From the NCBI GenBank assembly GCA_000972765.1, contig CP011265.1, positions 2,093,501 to 2,157,500 of the forward strand: 64,000 nt of DNA, read 5' to 3'. Positions 51,621 to 59,400 of this stretch are shown here, in pieces; the stretch's first letter is position 1, and each line of letters begins with the position of its first letter. The position numbers and the translations under genes were made by a program. This stretch comes from Verrucomicrobia bacterium IMCC26134. GTDB lineage: Bacteria; Verrucomicrobiota; Verrucomicrobiia; Opitutales; Opitutaceae. Under the pieces are notes generated by a model. The model was not told the origin of the DNA. It made no database searches and saw only the letters and a program-made list of their open reading frames with translations.

Positions 51621-51977
51621 CGCTTGGCGTTTCTCTGCCCGCCTGCGTCCTGGCCGTTGAAGGCTGAACGCTGCGGATGATCCAGCTGGGCCACGGTCCG
51701 GCTGCGCTCGAGCGGAGTCGGTTCATACCCGACTCCACTTGAGTATTTTAAATAAACCTGTCGCCGTTGCGAAGGTAGGACGTGACCGCTGGGCGCGCCG
51801 AGTTTGAATATGATTTCCAAAGGTATTTCGCGGCGTGACCGCAGCGGTCACGCACAGCCTTGGAACGACCTGATTGCGGCTAAAGTTTTCCTCAACGATC
51901 TCTGTTTTTTCCACAAAAAAGCCGCCGGCAAAACGCCGGCGGCTTTGAGCTTAAAAAACTGCGTGTGTGTAAACGAA
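51621..51977. other. convergent intergenic region with hairpins
   Basis: 357 bases between the converging b562-like and ndk genes. It holds an 8-bp perfect stem GGAGTCGG (51714-51721) / CCGACTCC (51729-51736) with a 7-nt loop, possibly ending the plus-strand transcript, and the ndk terminator (51915-51943). A T-arm-like look at 51714-51736 was examined for a tRNA and not supported. No gene is seen. Confidence 0.5.
51915..51943 (-). terminator. intrinsic terminator of the photolyase-ndk strand
   Basis: On the minus strand GCCGCCGGC and GCCGGCGGC pair perfectly (9 bp, 5-nt loop GTTTT) and are followed by six T (plus-strand A run at 51915-51920). It lies 35 bp after the ndk stop. Confidence 0.92.
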
Positions 51978-52394
51978 TCAGGCGAAAATCTCTTCCGCTT
52001 TGAAGAAGCGGGCGATTTCGATGAGACCGTTGGCGTCGCTATCGGAGGCATGCACCACGTTCTGCATCATCTCGGTGCCGAAGTCGCCGCGGATCGTGCC
52101 CTTGGGGGCTTTGCGGGAATCGGTCGGGCCGAGTAGATCGCGCACCTTGGCTACGATGCCTTCGCCGCGAAGCGCCAGCACGATAACGGGGCGTGAGCTC
52201 ATAAACGCCTCGATCTCAGGATAAAACGGCTTGTCGGCCACGTGCGCGTAGTGCTCGCGCAGTTGGGCGGCGGTGAGGCGCGTCATCTTGCAGCCAACGA
52301 TCTCGAAACCGGCTTGTTCAAAGCGGTCGACGACGTTGCCCACATGTTTTTTGTCCATGCAATCAGGCTTACAGATGATTAGAGTTTTCTGCAT
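51978..52394 (-). CDS. ndk: nucleoside diphosphate kinase
   Basis: 138 residues from the ATG at 52394 (MQKTLIICKPDCMDKKHVGNVV); the same frame is open far upstream but that part is not homologous. Ndk swaps the gamma phosphate between NTPs and NDPs. The KPD start, the phospho-acceptor His at 115 in NVVHASDS and the RPVIVLALRGEG, GTIRGDFG motifs are intact. It follows the photolyase-type operon on the same strand after 71 bp; it may have its own promoter. A strong terminator follows. Confidence 0.97.
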   Translation of the reverse strand: MQKTLIICKPDCMDKKHVGNVVDRFEQAGFEIVGCKMTRLTAAQLREHYAHVADKPFYPEIEAFMSSRPVIVLALRGEGIVAKVRDLLGPTDSRKAPKGTIRGDFGTEMMQNVVHASDSDANGLIEIARFFKAEEIFA

Positions 52395-52465
52395 AAGAGG
52401 AAAAAATGTAAAGGTCCGCCCCCCGTCATGGGAAGTCTCTTTTGCGCGGCTTTGGAAATAGGACG

Positions 52466-53716
52466 TCACGTCGTCGCAATGGCCTCGGCCACCGCCTGCC
52501 CCGCCGCCATCGCACCTTGGATCGACGCCGATGCGCGATGGTCGCCGCAAACCCACACTCCGGCCCGCAATGGCTTGCCTGACTTCGCGCCCGAATCCGG
52601 AGAGAGCACGGGCAAAGCCTGCCGGATGCGCTGCACCGCCAGGGGCCGCCAGTTCAGCGCGGCCGGACCATGTCGCTCCCGCAGCTCGAGACGCAGCGCA
52701 TCGATCAACGTTTCGTCCGCCTCGGGCCTTGCCCCGATCAGGGTCGTCGAAACCAGCGCCATTCCCGGCGGCGCATAGCCGGCCGCGACATCGCTGGGCA
52801 CCACGAGGTTGTTGACCAGCCCGCGACCGCTGCCGTTGAGCCATAAAACCGGCTCGCCCCCAAGCGGGCTCTCGGGAGCCGCCCACTGCACGCAAGTCAC
52901 GCTCCGCCACTTGGGCGCTTCGACGCCGGCCACCAATCGGGAGGCCGTCGTTCCATCGGTCGCGAGGACGATATGCCGGGCCTGAAGCACCTCGCCATCG
53001 CTTAACTCCACCGAGCCGCCGCCCTTGCCACCGTCAGGGTGCACCCTCGCCACCGCCGCACCCAGCCTGCAACTGCCAGCGCGCAACCCGGCGGCCAGCT
53101 GCTCGGGGATGCGTTGCATGCCGCCCGCCGGCAGCGCCGCGTAGCCCTCGGAAAACATCCGGTAGACGAAGAACAGCATCCGGTTCGATGTCTCCAACTC
53201 ACGCTCCAAAAAAATCCCGCCCAGCCACGGTCTTAAAAACCGCTCCAGCATAACCGGGGAAAATCCCCGCGCCGCCAGCTCGTCCGCGGTGCTCCGCTCC
53301 GGCCGCGCCCAGGGCGAGTCCGCACCGCCCTGCGTCGCCGCCAGCCGCAGTGCACCGACCCGCAGCTTATCCGCCAGCGTGCCGATCGGGGCCCGCAGCG
53401 TCTGCCACGCTCGTGCGGGCTCGCGCCAGGGGTCGCTAACCCGGGCATCGCCCGCCGCCGTGGACACCCGCGCGCCCGCCGCAAAGCGCCCGAGTCGCAG
53501 GGAACCGTAATCCAGCCAGGCTTGGGCCGCAGGGTAAGCGGTGAGCAAGACCTGAAACCCGCGATCCAGGCGGTAGCCATCCACGTCGTCCGTGCGCACC
53601 CTGCCACCCACCGCGTCGGACGCATCGAGTAAAAGGCAGTCCGCCCCCCTCGCCTGCAAGGCTCTCACACAGGTCAGGCCGGCCAGCCCCGCTCCGACCA
53701 CCACCACGTCTCTCAT
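52466..53716 (-). CDS. FAD-dependent amine-oxidase-type oxidoreductase (phytoene-desaturase-like fold)
   Basis: 416 residues from the ATG at 53716 (MRDVVVVGAGLAGLTCVRAL). The dinucleotide-binding GAGLAGL motif, followed by LLLDASDAVGGRVRTDDVDGYRLDRGFQVLL (about 30-60), places it in the amine oxidase/desaturase superfamily. A second part QARHIVLATDG completes the FAD site, and GVWVCGDHRASASIQGAMAAGQAVAEAI is the family's C-terminal FAD motif. Substrate unknown; relatives act on carotenoids, porphyrins or amines. Its start overlaps the upstream oxidoreductase gene by ATGA. It belongs to a photolyase-containing operon, so a light-related pigment or quinone role is possible. Confidence 0.9.
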   Translation of the reverse strand: MRDVVVVGAGLAGLTCVRALQARGADCLLLDASDAVGGRVRTDDVDGYRLDRGFQVLLTAYPAAQAWLDYGSLRLGRFAAGARVSTAAGDARVSDPWREPARAWQTLRAPIGTLADKLRVGALRLAATQGGADSPWARPERSTADELAARGFSPVMLERFLRPWLGGIFLERELETSNRMLFFVYRMFSEGYAALPAGGMQRIPEQLAAGLRAGSCRLGAAVARVHPDGGKGGGSVELSDGEVLQARHIVLATDGTTASRLVAGVEAPKWRSVTCVQWAAPESPLGGEPVLWLNGSGRGLVNNLVVPSDVAAGYAPPGMALVSTTLIGARPEADETLIDALRLELRERHGPAALNWRPLAVQRIRQALPVLSPDSGAKSGKPLRAGVWVCGDHRASASIQGAMAAGQAVAEAIATT

Positions 53717-54660
53717 TTGCGCAACTCCGCGAGCAAGCGGCGGGCCATTGCCAGTCCCGACAAGGCCGCACCTTCCACCCGCGGTCCGCCAAAAGCATCC
53801 CCCGCGAACCCCAGCTTGAACTCCGGCAGCCACACGCAGGGCTCGGCATGAGTCGCCAGCGCGTGGGCGAACTTCCAACGGTGCAAGGTCACCGAGGCGA
53901 TGCCCGCCCCGATGAGTTGCTCGGCTTCGCTGCGCACGAGTTCCAGCACCTCGGCCTCGCCGAGCCCGTAGTGCCGTGTGGAAAACTCCGCCGATAAATG
54001 CAGGGTCACCGCCGCCACCAGGGGCGACACGCCTTTGCGCTGGTTGTCCGCCGCCCAGCGCACATCGCCTTCCGCCTTGGTCACGCCGTCCACCGGCAGA
54101 CGACAGGGGCCGGTCAACGTCACCAACAGCGCAAGGCACGGGCTGTAGGTTAACTTCGCCAGTTCCGATGCGAACTCCGCCGGCAACTCCACGCCGCCCG
54201 CCGCCAGCAAGGCGAGGCTTTGCGGAACCGGTGAGGTGAGCACCACACGCGCCGCGCAGATGTAACCGTGATTCTCCACTTCGATGCACCAGCGTTCCCC
54301 GACCCGGGTGATTTTGGTGACCTTGTGATCACGCTTCACCTCGACGCCGTCAGCCAGCGTCTTTGCCACCGCCGTCATGCTGGGGCGGCCGATAAATCTC
54401 CGGTGCGCACTCTCCGGCCAGGGTGAAACCGCGCCGATCACCTGCCATCCCGCCACCCAGGATTCGAAAAGCGGATCCTTCACGGTAAAATACTGCGCGC
54501 CCTGATCAAACACCGCATCGCCCACCCGCTTGGTCGCGAGTCGGCCGCCCAGCCCCCGGCTTTTCTCCAACACCATCACCTGCGCGCCCTCAATCTGCAG
54601 CGCCTTTGCCGCGATCAAGCCCGACATTCCCGCACCGATGATGACTGTAGTGTTGTCCAT
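53713..54660 (-). CDS. renalase-like NAD(P)/FAD-dependent oxidoreductase
   Basis: 315 residues from the ATG at 54660 (MDNTTVIIGAGMSGLIAAKAL). GAGMSGL with VLEKSRGLGGRLATKRVGDAVFDQGAQYFTVKDP is typical of the short renalase-type flavoproteins found in cyanobacteria and proteobacteria beside photolyase genes. The C-terminal FAD motif FKLGFAGDAFGGPRVEGAALSGLAMARRL is intact. Bacterial renalases oxidise aberrant dihydro-NAD(P) isomers; whether this one does is not clear. It sits 10 bp after the epimerase gene and is translationally coupled to the next oxidoreductase. Confidence 0.9.
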   Translation of the reverse strand: MDNTTVIIGAGMSGLIAAKALQIEGAQVMVLEKSRGLGGRLATKRVGDAVFDQGAQYFTVKDPLFESWVAGWQVIGAVSPWPESAHRRFIGRPSMTAVAKTLADGVEVKRDHKVTKITRVGERWCIEVENHGYICAARVVLTSPVPQSLALLAAGGVELPAEFASELAKLTYSPCLALLVTLTGPCRLPVDGVTKAEGDVRWAADNQRKGVSPLVAAVTLHLSAEFSTRHYGLGEAEVLELVRSEAEQLIGAGIASVTLHRWKFAHALATHAEPCVWLPEFKLGFAGDAFGGPRVEGAALSGLAMARRLLAELRK

Positions 54661-54670
54661 GGAAAAGGGC

Positions 54671-56056
54671 CTAAGGTGCACAGCCCAGCATTTCATGCAA
54701 CGCGGCGTCCACGTTTTCATGCCTGAAACGATAACCCGAATCCTCGAGCAACCCCGGGCGCACGCGCTGGCTGGCCAGCATGGCCTCGTCAGCCATTTCC
54801 CCCAGCGCCAGCCGCAGGGCCCACGCCGGCGCAGGCAGGCAGGCCGGACGATGCAGCACCCGGCCAAGAGCCTGGGCAAACTCCGCGCTTCGCACCGGCA
54901 CGGGCGACACTGCGTTCATCGGGCCGCGAACCCTCTCGGTTATCAAGGCGTGTCCGATCGCCCCGGCGAGATCGTCGATCCCTATCCACGACCACCACTG
55001 GCCGCCGCTGCCCACCGCCCCGCCCAGACCGGCGCGAAACAAGGGCAACATCTTCGCCAGAGCCCCGCCCGCCGGACTCAACACCACCCCGGTGCGCAGA
55101 TAAACCAGCCGCGTTCCATAGGTTTGGAGCGCGGACCACGCCGCCTCCCACGCCCCGGTCACTTCCGCCAGAAACCCCGTGCCTCCGGGGGCGCTCTCAT
55201 CGAGCCATGCGTCGCCACCTTCCCCGTAGAAACCGATCGCCGAGCCTCCGATCACCACCCGGGGCGGCTCCGCCAGCGCCGCCAGTTTGCGTGCCAGCAA
55301 GAGCGTGCCACCCACCCTGCTCTCGCGGATCACACGTTTGCGCGCCTGCGTCCAGCGTCCGTCCGCGATGCCCGCCCCCGCCAGATGCACCACCGCATCG
55401 ATACGACCGGCCGCGCTTAAATCCAGCAGGCCGCGCTCCGGGTCCCAAAACACTTCTTCCGGTGTCCGCACCGGGCGGCGCACCAATCGCAGCACTTCGT
55501 GCCCTTGCGTGGTCAAGAACGGAACCAAGGCCCGGCCGACCAGACCGGACGCCCCGCTCACCAGCACGCGCAGCGGTTTTGCCCCGGCGTGGTCGCGGGC
55601 GAAGCGCAGGTCCGCCCGTGTGACGGCGTGCCTGTAGGCGAACATCGCCGCCAGTTTTCGCCGCACATAGCCGCCCGCCACCAACCGTCCGGGCAGACCG
55701 CCCGGCAAGGCATACTCCACCCGGTCCGTGAGCTCGCAGCCGCCATCCTCTGTATCCGAAAACATATGACGGTGGTCCCATTGCGCGAAGGGGCCGCTCA
55801 GCGCCACGTCGCGAAACAACCTGCCTGGCTCGTAGTCGCGGTGCTCCGCCACCCAGTCGAGACTCAAGAGCCCCAGCTTGGTCCGCAGGGTCACGCGCGC
55901 GCCGGTTTTCAGTCCTTCACCCGAGCGCTCCACCAGTTCGGCCCGCTCCCAGGGCGGCATCAGACGCTCCAGCGCGCCCGCCCTTTCGTGCCAGGCAAAG
56001 GCCTGCGCCGCCGTCGCCGGCAGCCTGGTCTTCAGTTCAAACCGCTCGAGTTTCAT
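54671..56056 (-). CDS. TIGR01777 family NAD-dependent epimerase with N-terminal SRPBCC domain
   Basis: 461 residues from the ATG at 56056 (TGATG overlap with the DUF2256 gene). Residues 1-160 look like the SRPBCC/cell-division-inhibitor type lipid-binding domain (ERFELKTRLPATAAQAFAWHERAGALERLMPPWE, SGPFAQWDHRHMF). Residues about 165-455 are a Rossmann short-chain dehydrogenase of the SulA/YfcH type: VLVSGASGLVGRALVPFL, AVVHLAGAGIADGRW, VVIGGSAIGFYGEGG, and the DUF1731-like end LRLALGEMADEAMLASQRVRPGLLEDSGYRF. Fusion of these two domains is known in this family. The reaction is not established. Its place next to photolyase and flavoprotein genes is recurrent in bacteria. Confidence 0.93.
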   Translation of the reverse strand: MKLERFELKTRLPATAAQAFAWHERAGALERLMPPWERAELVERSGEGLKTGARVTLRTKLGLLSLDWVAEHRDYEPGRLFRDVALSGPFAQWDHRHMFSDTEDGGCELTDRVEYALPGGLPGRLVAGGYVRRKLAAMFAYRHAVTRADLRFARDHAGAKPLRVLVSGASGLVGRALVPFLTTQGHEVLRLVRRPVRTPEEVFWDPERGLLDLSAAGRIDAVVHLAGAGIADGRWTQARKRVIRESRVGGTLLLARKLAALAEPPRVVIGGSAIGFYGEGGDAWLDESAPGGTGFLAEVTGAWEAAWSALQTYGTRLVYLRTGVVLSPAGGALAKMLPLFRAGLGGAVGSGGQWWSWIGIDDLAGAIGHALITERVRGPMNAVSPVPVRSAEFAQALGRVLHRPACLPAPAWALRLALGEMADEAMLASQRVRPGLLEDSGYRFRHENVDAALHEMLGCAP

Positions 56057-56220
56057 CAGGAGGTTTGCGCCTCCCTGGCGCGTTTTTTCATCCGGCATGC
56101 GTCGGAGCAATACTTCACGTCCGCCCAGACTTTTTCCCACTTCTTCCGCCAGGTGAACGGACGATCACAGACCACGCAAAGCTTGGTCGGGAGGTCGGAT
56201 TTTTTGCGCATTTTTGCCAT
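56056..56220 (-). CDS. DUF2256 small Cys-rich protein
   Basis: 54 residues, found by reading the minus strand between the epimerase and photolyase genes. It starts MAKMRKKSDLPTKLCVVC and continues DRPFTWRKKWEKVWADVKYC, SDACRMKKRAREAQTS. The two CX2C/CX4C pairs (C15-X2-C18 and C38-X3-C42) with Phe-Trp-Arg-Lys-Lys-Trp between them match DUF2256, a zinc-ribbon-like family of about 50 residues. DUF2256 genes are very often neighbours of cryptochrome/photolyase genes, as here. Function is unknown. Its stop overlaps the next start (TGATG) and it follows the Fe-S photolyase gene by 14 bp, so it is within the operon. Confidence 0.93.
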   Translation of the reverse strand: MAKMRKKSDLPTKLCVVCDRPFTWRKKWEKVWADVKYCSDACRMKKRAREAQTS

Positions 56221-56234
56221 GGTCGGTCCTTACC

Positions 56235-57824
56235 CTACGGAAATAAGGTGGTTTGGCCACCGCTCGAAGGCGGTTTGCCGCCGTGCACTCGAATAAGTGC
56301 CGCCTTCGCGACGATCTCGGCGCGGCTGGCCGGGTTGAGTCGCGCCAGGTTTTTGACTTGCAGGGCCATGCGCTGGTTTGCGGCCAGCACTTTCTCGTGT
56401 CGCAGCAAAAAATCCCAATACAAGGTCGTAAACGGGCACGCGTCCTCGCCGGTGGATTTCGCCGGATCGAAGCGACATCCTTTACAGTAGTTGCTCATGC
56501 GCTGGATGTATTTGCCGGTCGCCGCATAGGGCTTGGATGCCATGATCCCCCCGTCCGCATACTGCGACATGCCAAGCGTGTTGGGCAGCTCGACCCACTC
56601 CACCGCATCCACGTAAACCGCTAGATACCACTGATGGGTTTTTTGCGGGTCCACGCCGAGCAGCAGCGAATAAAGTCCCGTCACCATGAGGCGCTGGATG
56701 TGGTGCGCATAGCCGTGGTCGAGCGTCTGCCCGATGGCGTCCCGCAGGCAGGCCATCTCGGTGTCGCCGGTCCAGTAGAAACCAGGGAGCGGTTGCCCGG
56801 CACCAAGGGCGTTTTTCACGGCGTAGTCCGGCATGAAGTGCCAATAGATGCCGCGCACGTATTCGCGCCAGCCTAGTATCTGCCGGATGAAACCCTCCGC
56901 GCTCGCAAGCGGAACGCTTCCCCCGCCTTCACGATAAGCCCGCTCGGCCGCCGTGACGACGTCCCGGGGATCGATCAGTTTTAGGTTCAAAGCAACCGAG
57001 AGGCGCGAATGGTAGAGCCAGGGCTCTTTCGTCCACATCGCGTCCTGGTAGCGTCCGAACTCCGCCAACCGGTGCGCGATAAAATCGTCCAGTGCGCGGC
57101 GGGCCTCGGCAGGGGTCACCGGCCAGTCGAAAGCGTCGAGTTTGCCGGGGTGGGAAGCGAAGCGTGTCTCCACCAGAGCCAGCACCTCGCGCGTGGTGGC
57201 GTCGGGCTTGAAGGTAACAGGCGGACGAAGGTCCTTGGGGCCGCCTTTTGCGAAAGTGCCGCGATTATCATGATCGAAATTCCACTGGCCGCCTTCGGGC
57301 TCACCCTTGGTGTCGAGCAGCACCGCATTTTTACGGCGCAGCTCGCGGTAGAAAAACTCAAGCCGAAGCTGTTTTCGACCGAGCGCGTGTTCTTTGAAAT
57401 CCGCGATGCTTGCGTAGAAATGCCTGTCAACCCGCACCTCCAGCGGCAGGCCGAGTGCGGTCGCGGTCGCCTCGAGCGCCTGCCATACGCGCCATTCGCC
57501 CGGCTCGCAAACCACGAGACGGGAGGGCCGCAGGGTTTTGACCGCGCGAACGAGTTCGGCCGACAAGGTGCCCGTGTTTAGCGGATCATCGAGTGGCGTG
57601 TAATGAACGGGTTTACCCTCCTTGAGACGCGCATCGCGGAAGTGGCGCATTCCGGCAAGAAACACCGCGATGCGGGGCTTGCCGGTCCAGACGTGCTCGG
57701 ACTCCTCCGCGACCTCCGCCATCCATATCGCGTCCTGCCCGGCGTCGAAGCCGTCGAACGCCGAGGAGTCCGCATTGAGCTGGTCGCCGAGCACCAGCAC
57801 GAGTTGGCGGAGCGGCGATTTCAT
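56235..57824 (-). CDS. iron-sulfur bacterial cryptochrome/photolyase (PhrB-like, (6-4) type)
   Basis: 529 residues. The N-terminal alpha/beta domain starts QLVLVLGDQLNADSSAFDGF; the C-terminal half is the helical FAD domain (EGFIRQILGWREYVRGIYW, YAHHIQRLMVTGLYSLLLGV, WVELPNTLGMSQYADGGIMASKPYAATG). Four cysteines at 359, 447, 450 and 463 match the 4Fe-4S ligands of Agrobacterium PhrB (350, 438, 441, 454) with identical spacing of 88, 3 and 13. PhrB repairs (6-4) photoproducts with FAD and a lumazine antenna. The gene overlaps the photolyase gene upstream by four bases and is followed by DUF2256. Confidence 0.95.
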   Translation of the reverse strand: MKSPLRQLVLVLGDQLNADSSAFDGFDAGQDAIWMAEVAEESEHVWTGKPRIAVFLAGMRHFRDARLKEGKPVHYTPLDDPLNTGTLSAELVRAVKTLRPSRLVVCEPGEWRVWQALEATATALGLPLEVRVDRHFYASIADFKEHALGRKQLRLEFFYRELRRKNAVLLDTKGEPEGGQWNFDHDNRGTFAKGGPKDLRPPVTFKPDATTREVLALVETRFASHPGKLDAFDWPVTPAEARRALDDFIAHRLAEFGRYQDAMWTKEPWLYHSRLSVALNLKLIDPRDVVTAAERAYREGGGSVPLASAEGFIRQILGWREYVRGIYWHFMPDYAVKNALGAGQPLPGFYWTGDTEMACLRDAIGQTLDHGYAHHIQRLMVTGLYSLLLGVDPQKTHQWYLAVYVDAVEWVELPNTLGMSQYADGGIMASKPYAATGKYIQRMSNYCKGCRFDPAKSTGEDACPFTTLYWDFLLRHEKVLAANQRMALQVKNLARLNPASRAEIVAKAALIRVHGGKPPSSGGQTTLFP

Positions 57825-59311
57825 GCATCCCGTTCGATGATATCCCCGCGCAGGGCCTTGAAGGCCGCGAGCGCGTCAGCCCGTGCCTCGGCGTGATCCA
57901 CGATCGGACGCGGATAAGTCTCGCCCAGCTTCACCCGGGCGAATTCCAGCAAGCTCTCCGGCGCCGTCCAGGGCGCATGCAGGTATTTATCCGGCAACTT
58001 CGCCAGCTCCGGCACCCACTGGCGCACATACCGGCCCTCGCCGTCGAAGCGTTCGCCCTGCGTCACCGGCGCGAAAATCCGGAAATACGGCGCCGCATCC
58101 GCGCCGCAGCCCGCGCTCCATTGCCAGCCAAGTGTGTTGCTCGCCAGATCCGCGTCGACCAGGGTGTCCCAAAACCACGCCGCGCCGTGCTGCCAGGGCA
58201 GGCGCAGATGCTTTACCAAAAACGACGCCGTGATCATACGCACGCGGTTGTGCATCCAGCCCGTGGCCCAGAGCTGGCGCATGCCTGCGTCCACGATCGG
58301 GTAGCCCGTCAGTCCCCGCTGCCAGGCGCGCAACTTCACCCCGCCGGCGTCCTCCGCCCAGGGGAAGCGTTCGAAATCCGCCCGCAGCGGCTTGGCCGGC
58401 GTGTGCTCAAAGTGAAAGAGCAGGTGGTGGGCAAACTCGCGCCAGCCCACTTCACTCAAAAACACTCGCGCGCCATTGCTCGCCGGATCGAGGCCCGAAG
58501 CCTTGCCGAGCGCCTTCACCGCCGCCGCGATCTGCCTTGGCCCGATCTCCCCCCAGTGCAAGTGCGGCGCGAGCCCCGAGGTGCCCTCGATGGCGGGCAA
58601 GTTGCGTTGCGCGTCGTAATCATGCACCGCACCGCCGCGTAAAAACTGCTTCAAGCGCTGCTGCGCGCCTGCCTCGCCGGGCATCCAGACCTTGCCGAAG
58701 GCAGCATCCCACGGGATCGCCGGCAGCAGCCCGAGCGCGGCGTTTTCCAACGACGCCGGCCACTTCGCCGGAGCAGGGAAATGCGTCACCGCGCCTTTGC
58801 CCGCCTCCACCGGTTCCGGCATGGGCAGAGCCAGACAATGCCGCCAGTAGGGTGTAAAAACCTGGAAGGGCCTGCTTTGCTTGTTCTGGATCGTATGCGG
58901 CTCGAACAAGAGCGCGGAGTTAAAGCTCTTCGCATCCAGCCCTTCGTTGGTGAACGCCGCCTTTATCGCCGCGTCCCGCGCACGCACCGCCGGTTCGTAG
59001 CGCCGGTTCCAATAGACCGCTCCCGCACCGGTTGCCTTGACCAAGCGCCGCAGTTCGGTCGCGGAGTCGCCTCTCGCCAAGACCAGTTGCGAGCCACGAC
59101 TGCGCAAGTCGGCGTCCAGGGCGGAGAGCGAATGATGCAGCCACCAGCGAGACGCGCCCCCGAGGGACCAATCGCCTTCGCCGGCGTCGTCGAGAATGAA
59201 CACCGGCACCACCGCGCCGCCGCGCTGAAGCGCCGCCGCAAGGGCAGGATTATCCGCGAGGCGGAGATCCTGGCGAAACCAGAGCAAGGTGGGGGCAAGG
59301 GGAGCTGACAC
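57821..59311 (-). CDS. deoxyribodipyrimidine photolyase (cryptochrome/photolyase family)
   Basis: 496 residues from a GTG at 59311 (SAPLAPTLLWFRQDLRLADNPAL), chosen because homology begins there; the frame also extends to a GTG at 59422, which would run past the divergent start at 59401. Photolyase antenna domain at the N-terminus, FAD domain at the C-terminus with VFLSEVGWREFAHHLLFHF, AWQRGLTGYPIVDAGMRQLWATGWMHNRVRM and DADLASNTLGWQWSAGCGADAAPYFRIFAPVTQGERFD (in pieces). It repairs UV-made cyclobutane pyrimidine dimers using blue light. It is the first gene of the operon, divergent from the creatininase-type gene with 89 bp between starts. The FAD-site Asn in the family's N-G-W-Q-W region is conserved as SNTLGWQW. 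Confidence 0.95.
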   Translation of the reverse strand: MSAPLAPTLLWFRQDLRLADNPALAAALQRGGAVVPVFILDDAGEGDWSLGGASRWWLHHSLSALDADLRSRGSQLVLARGDSATELRRLVKATGAGAVYWNRRYEPAVRARDAAIKAAFTNEGLDAKSFNSALLFEPHTIQNKQSRPFQVFTPYWRHCLALPMPEPVEAGKGAVTHFPAPAKWPASLENAALGLLPAIPWDAAFGKVWMPGEAGAQQRLKQFLRGGAVHDYDAQRNLPAIEGTSGLAPHLHWGEIGPRQIAAAVKALGKASGLDPASNGARVFLSEVGWREFAHHLLFHFEHTPAKPLRADFERFPWAEDAGGVKLRAWQRGLTGYPIVDAGMRQLWATGWMHNRVRMITASFLVKHLRLPWQHGAAWFWDTLVDADLASNTLGWQWSAGCGADAAPYFRIFAPVTQGERFDGEGRYVRQWVPELAKLPDKYLHAPWTAPESLLEFARVKLGETYPRPIVDHAEARADALAAFKALRGDIIERDA

Positions 59312-59400
59312 AGCGCAAAAGAGCGACGAGCGACTGCGTTTGCAAGTCGAGGCGATAAAATCCCCTCGCACCTGACTCGGCCGCTCGCAAAGTTGCCCGC

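Noticed and set aside
51640-51745. tRNA-like look with a T-arm-shaped hairpin
   Set aside because: The T-loop TTCATAC lacks the conserved A58, no matching acceptor strand exists upstream, and no anticodon arm can be folded.
53717-54289. Upstream extension of the amine-oxidase-type gene
   Set aside because: The frame runs through the neighbouring flavoprotein gene and lacks homologous sequence before the MRDVVVVGAG start.
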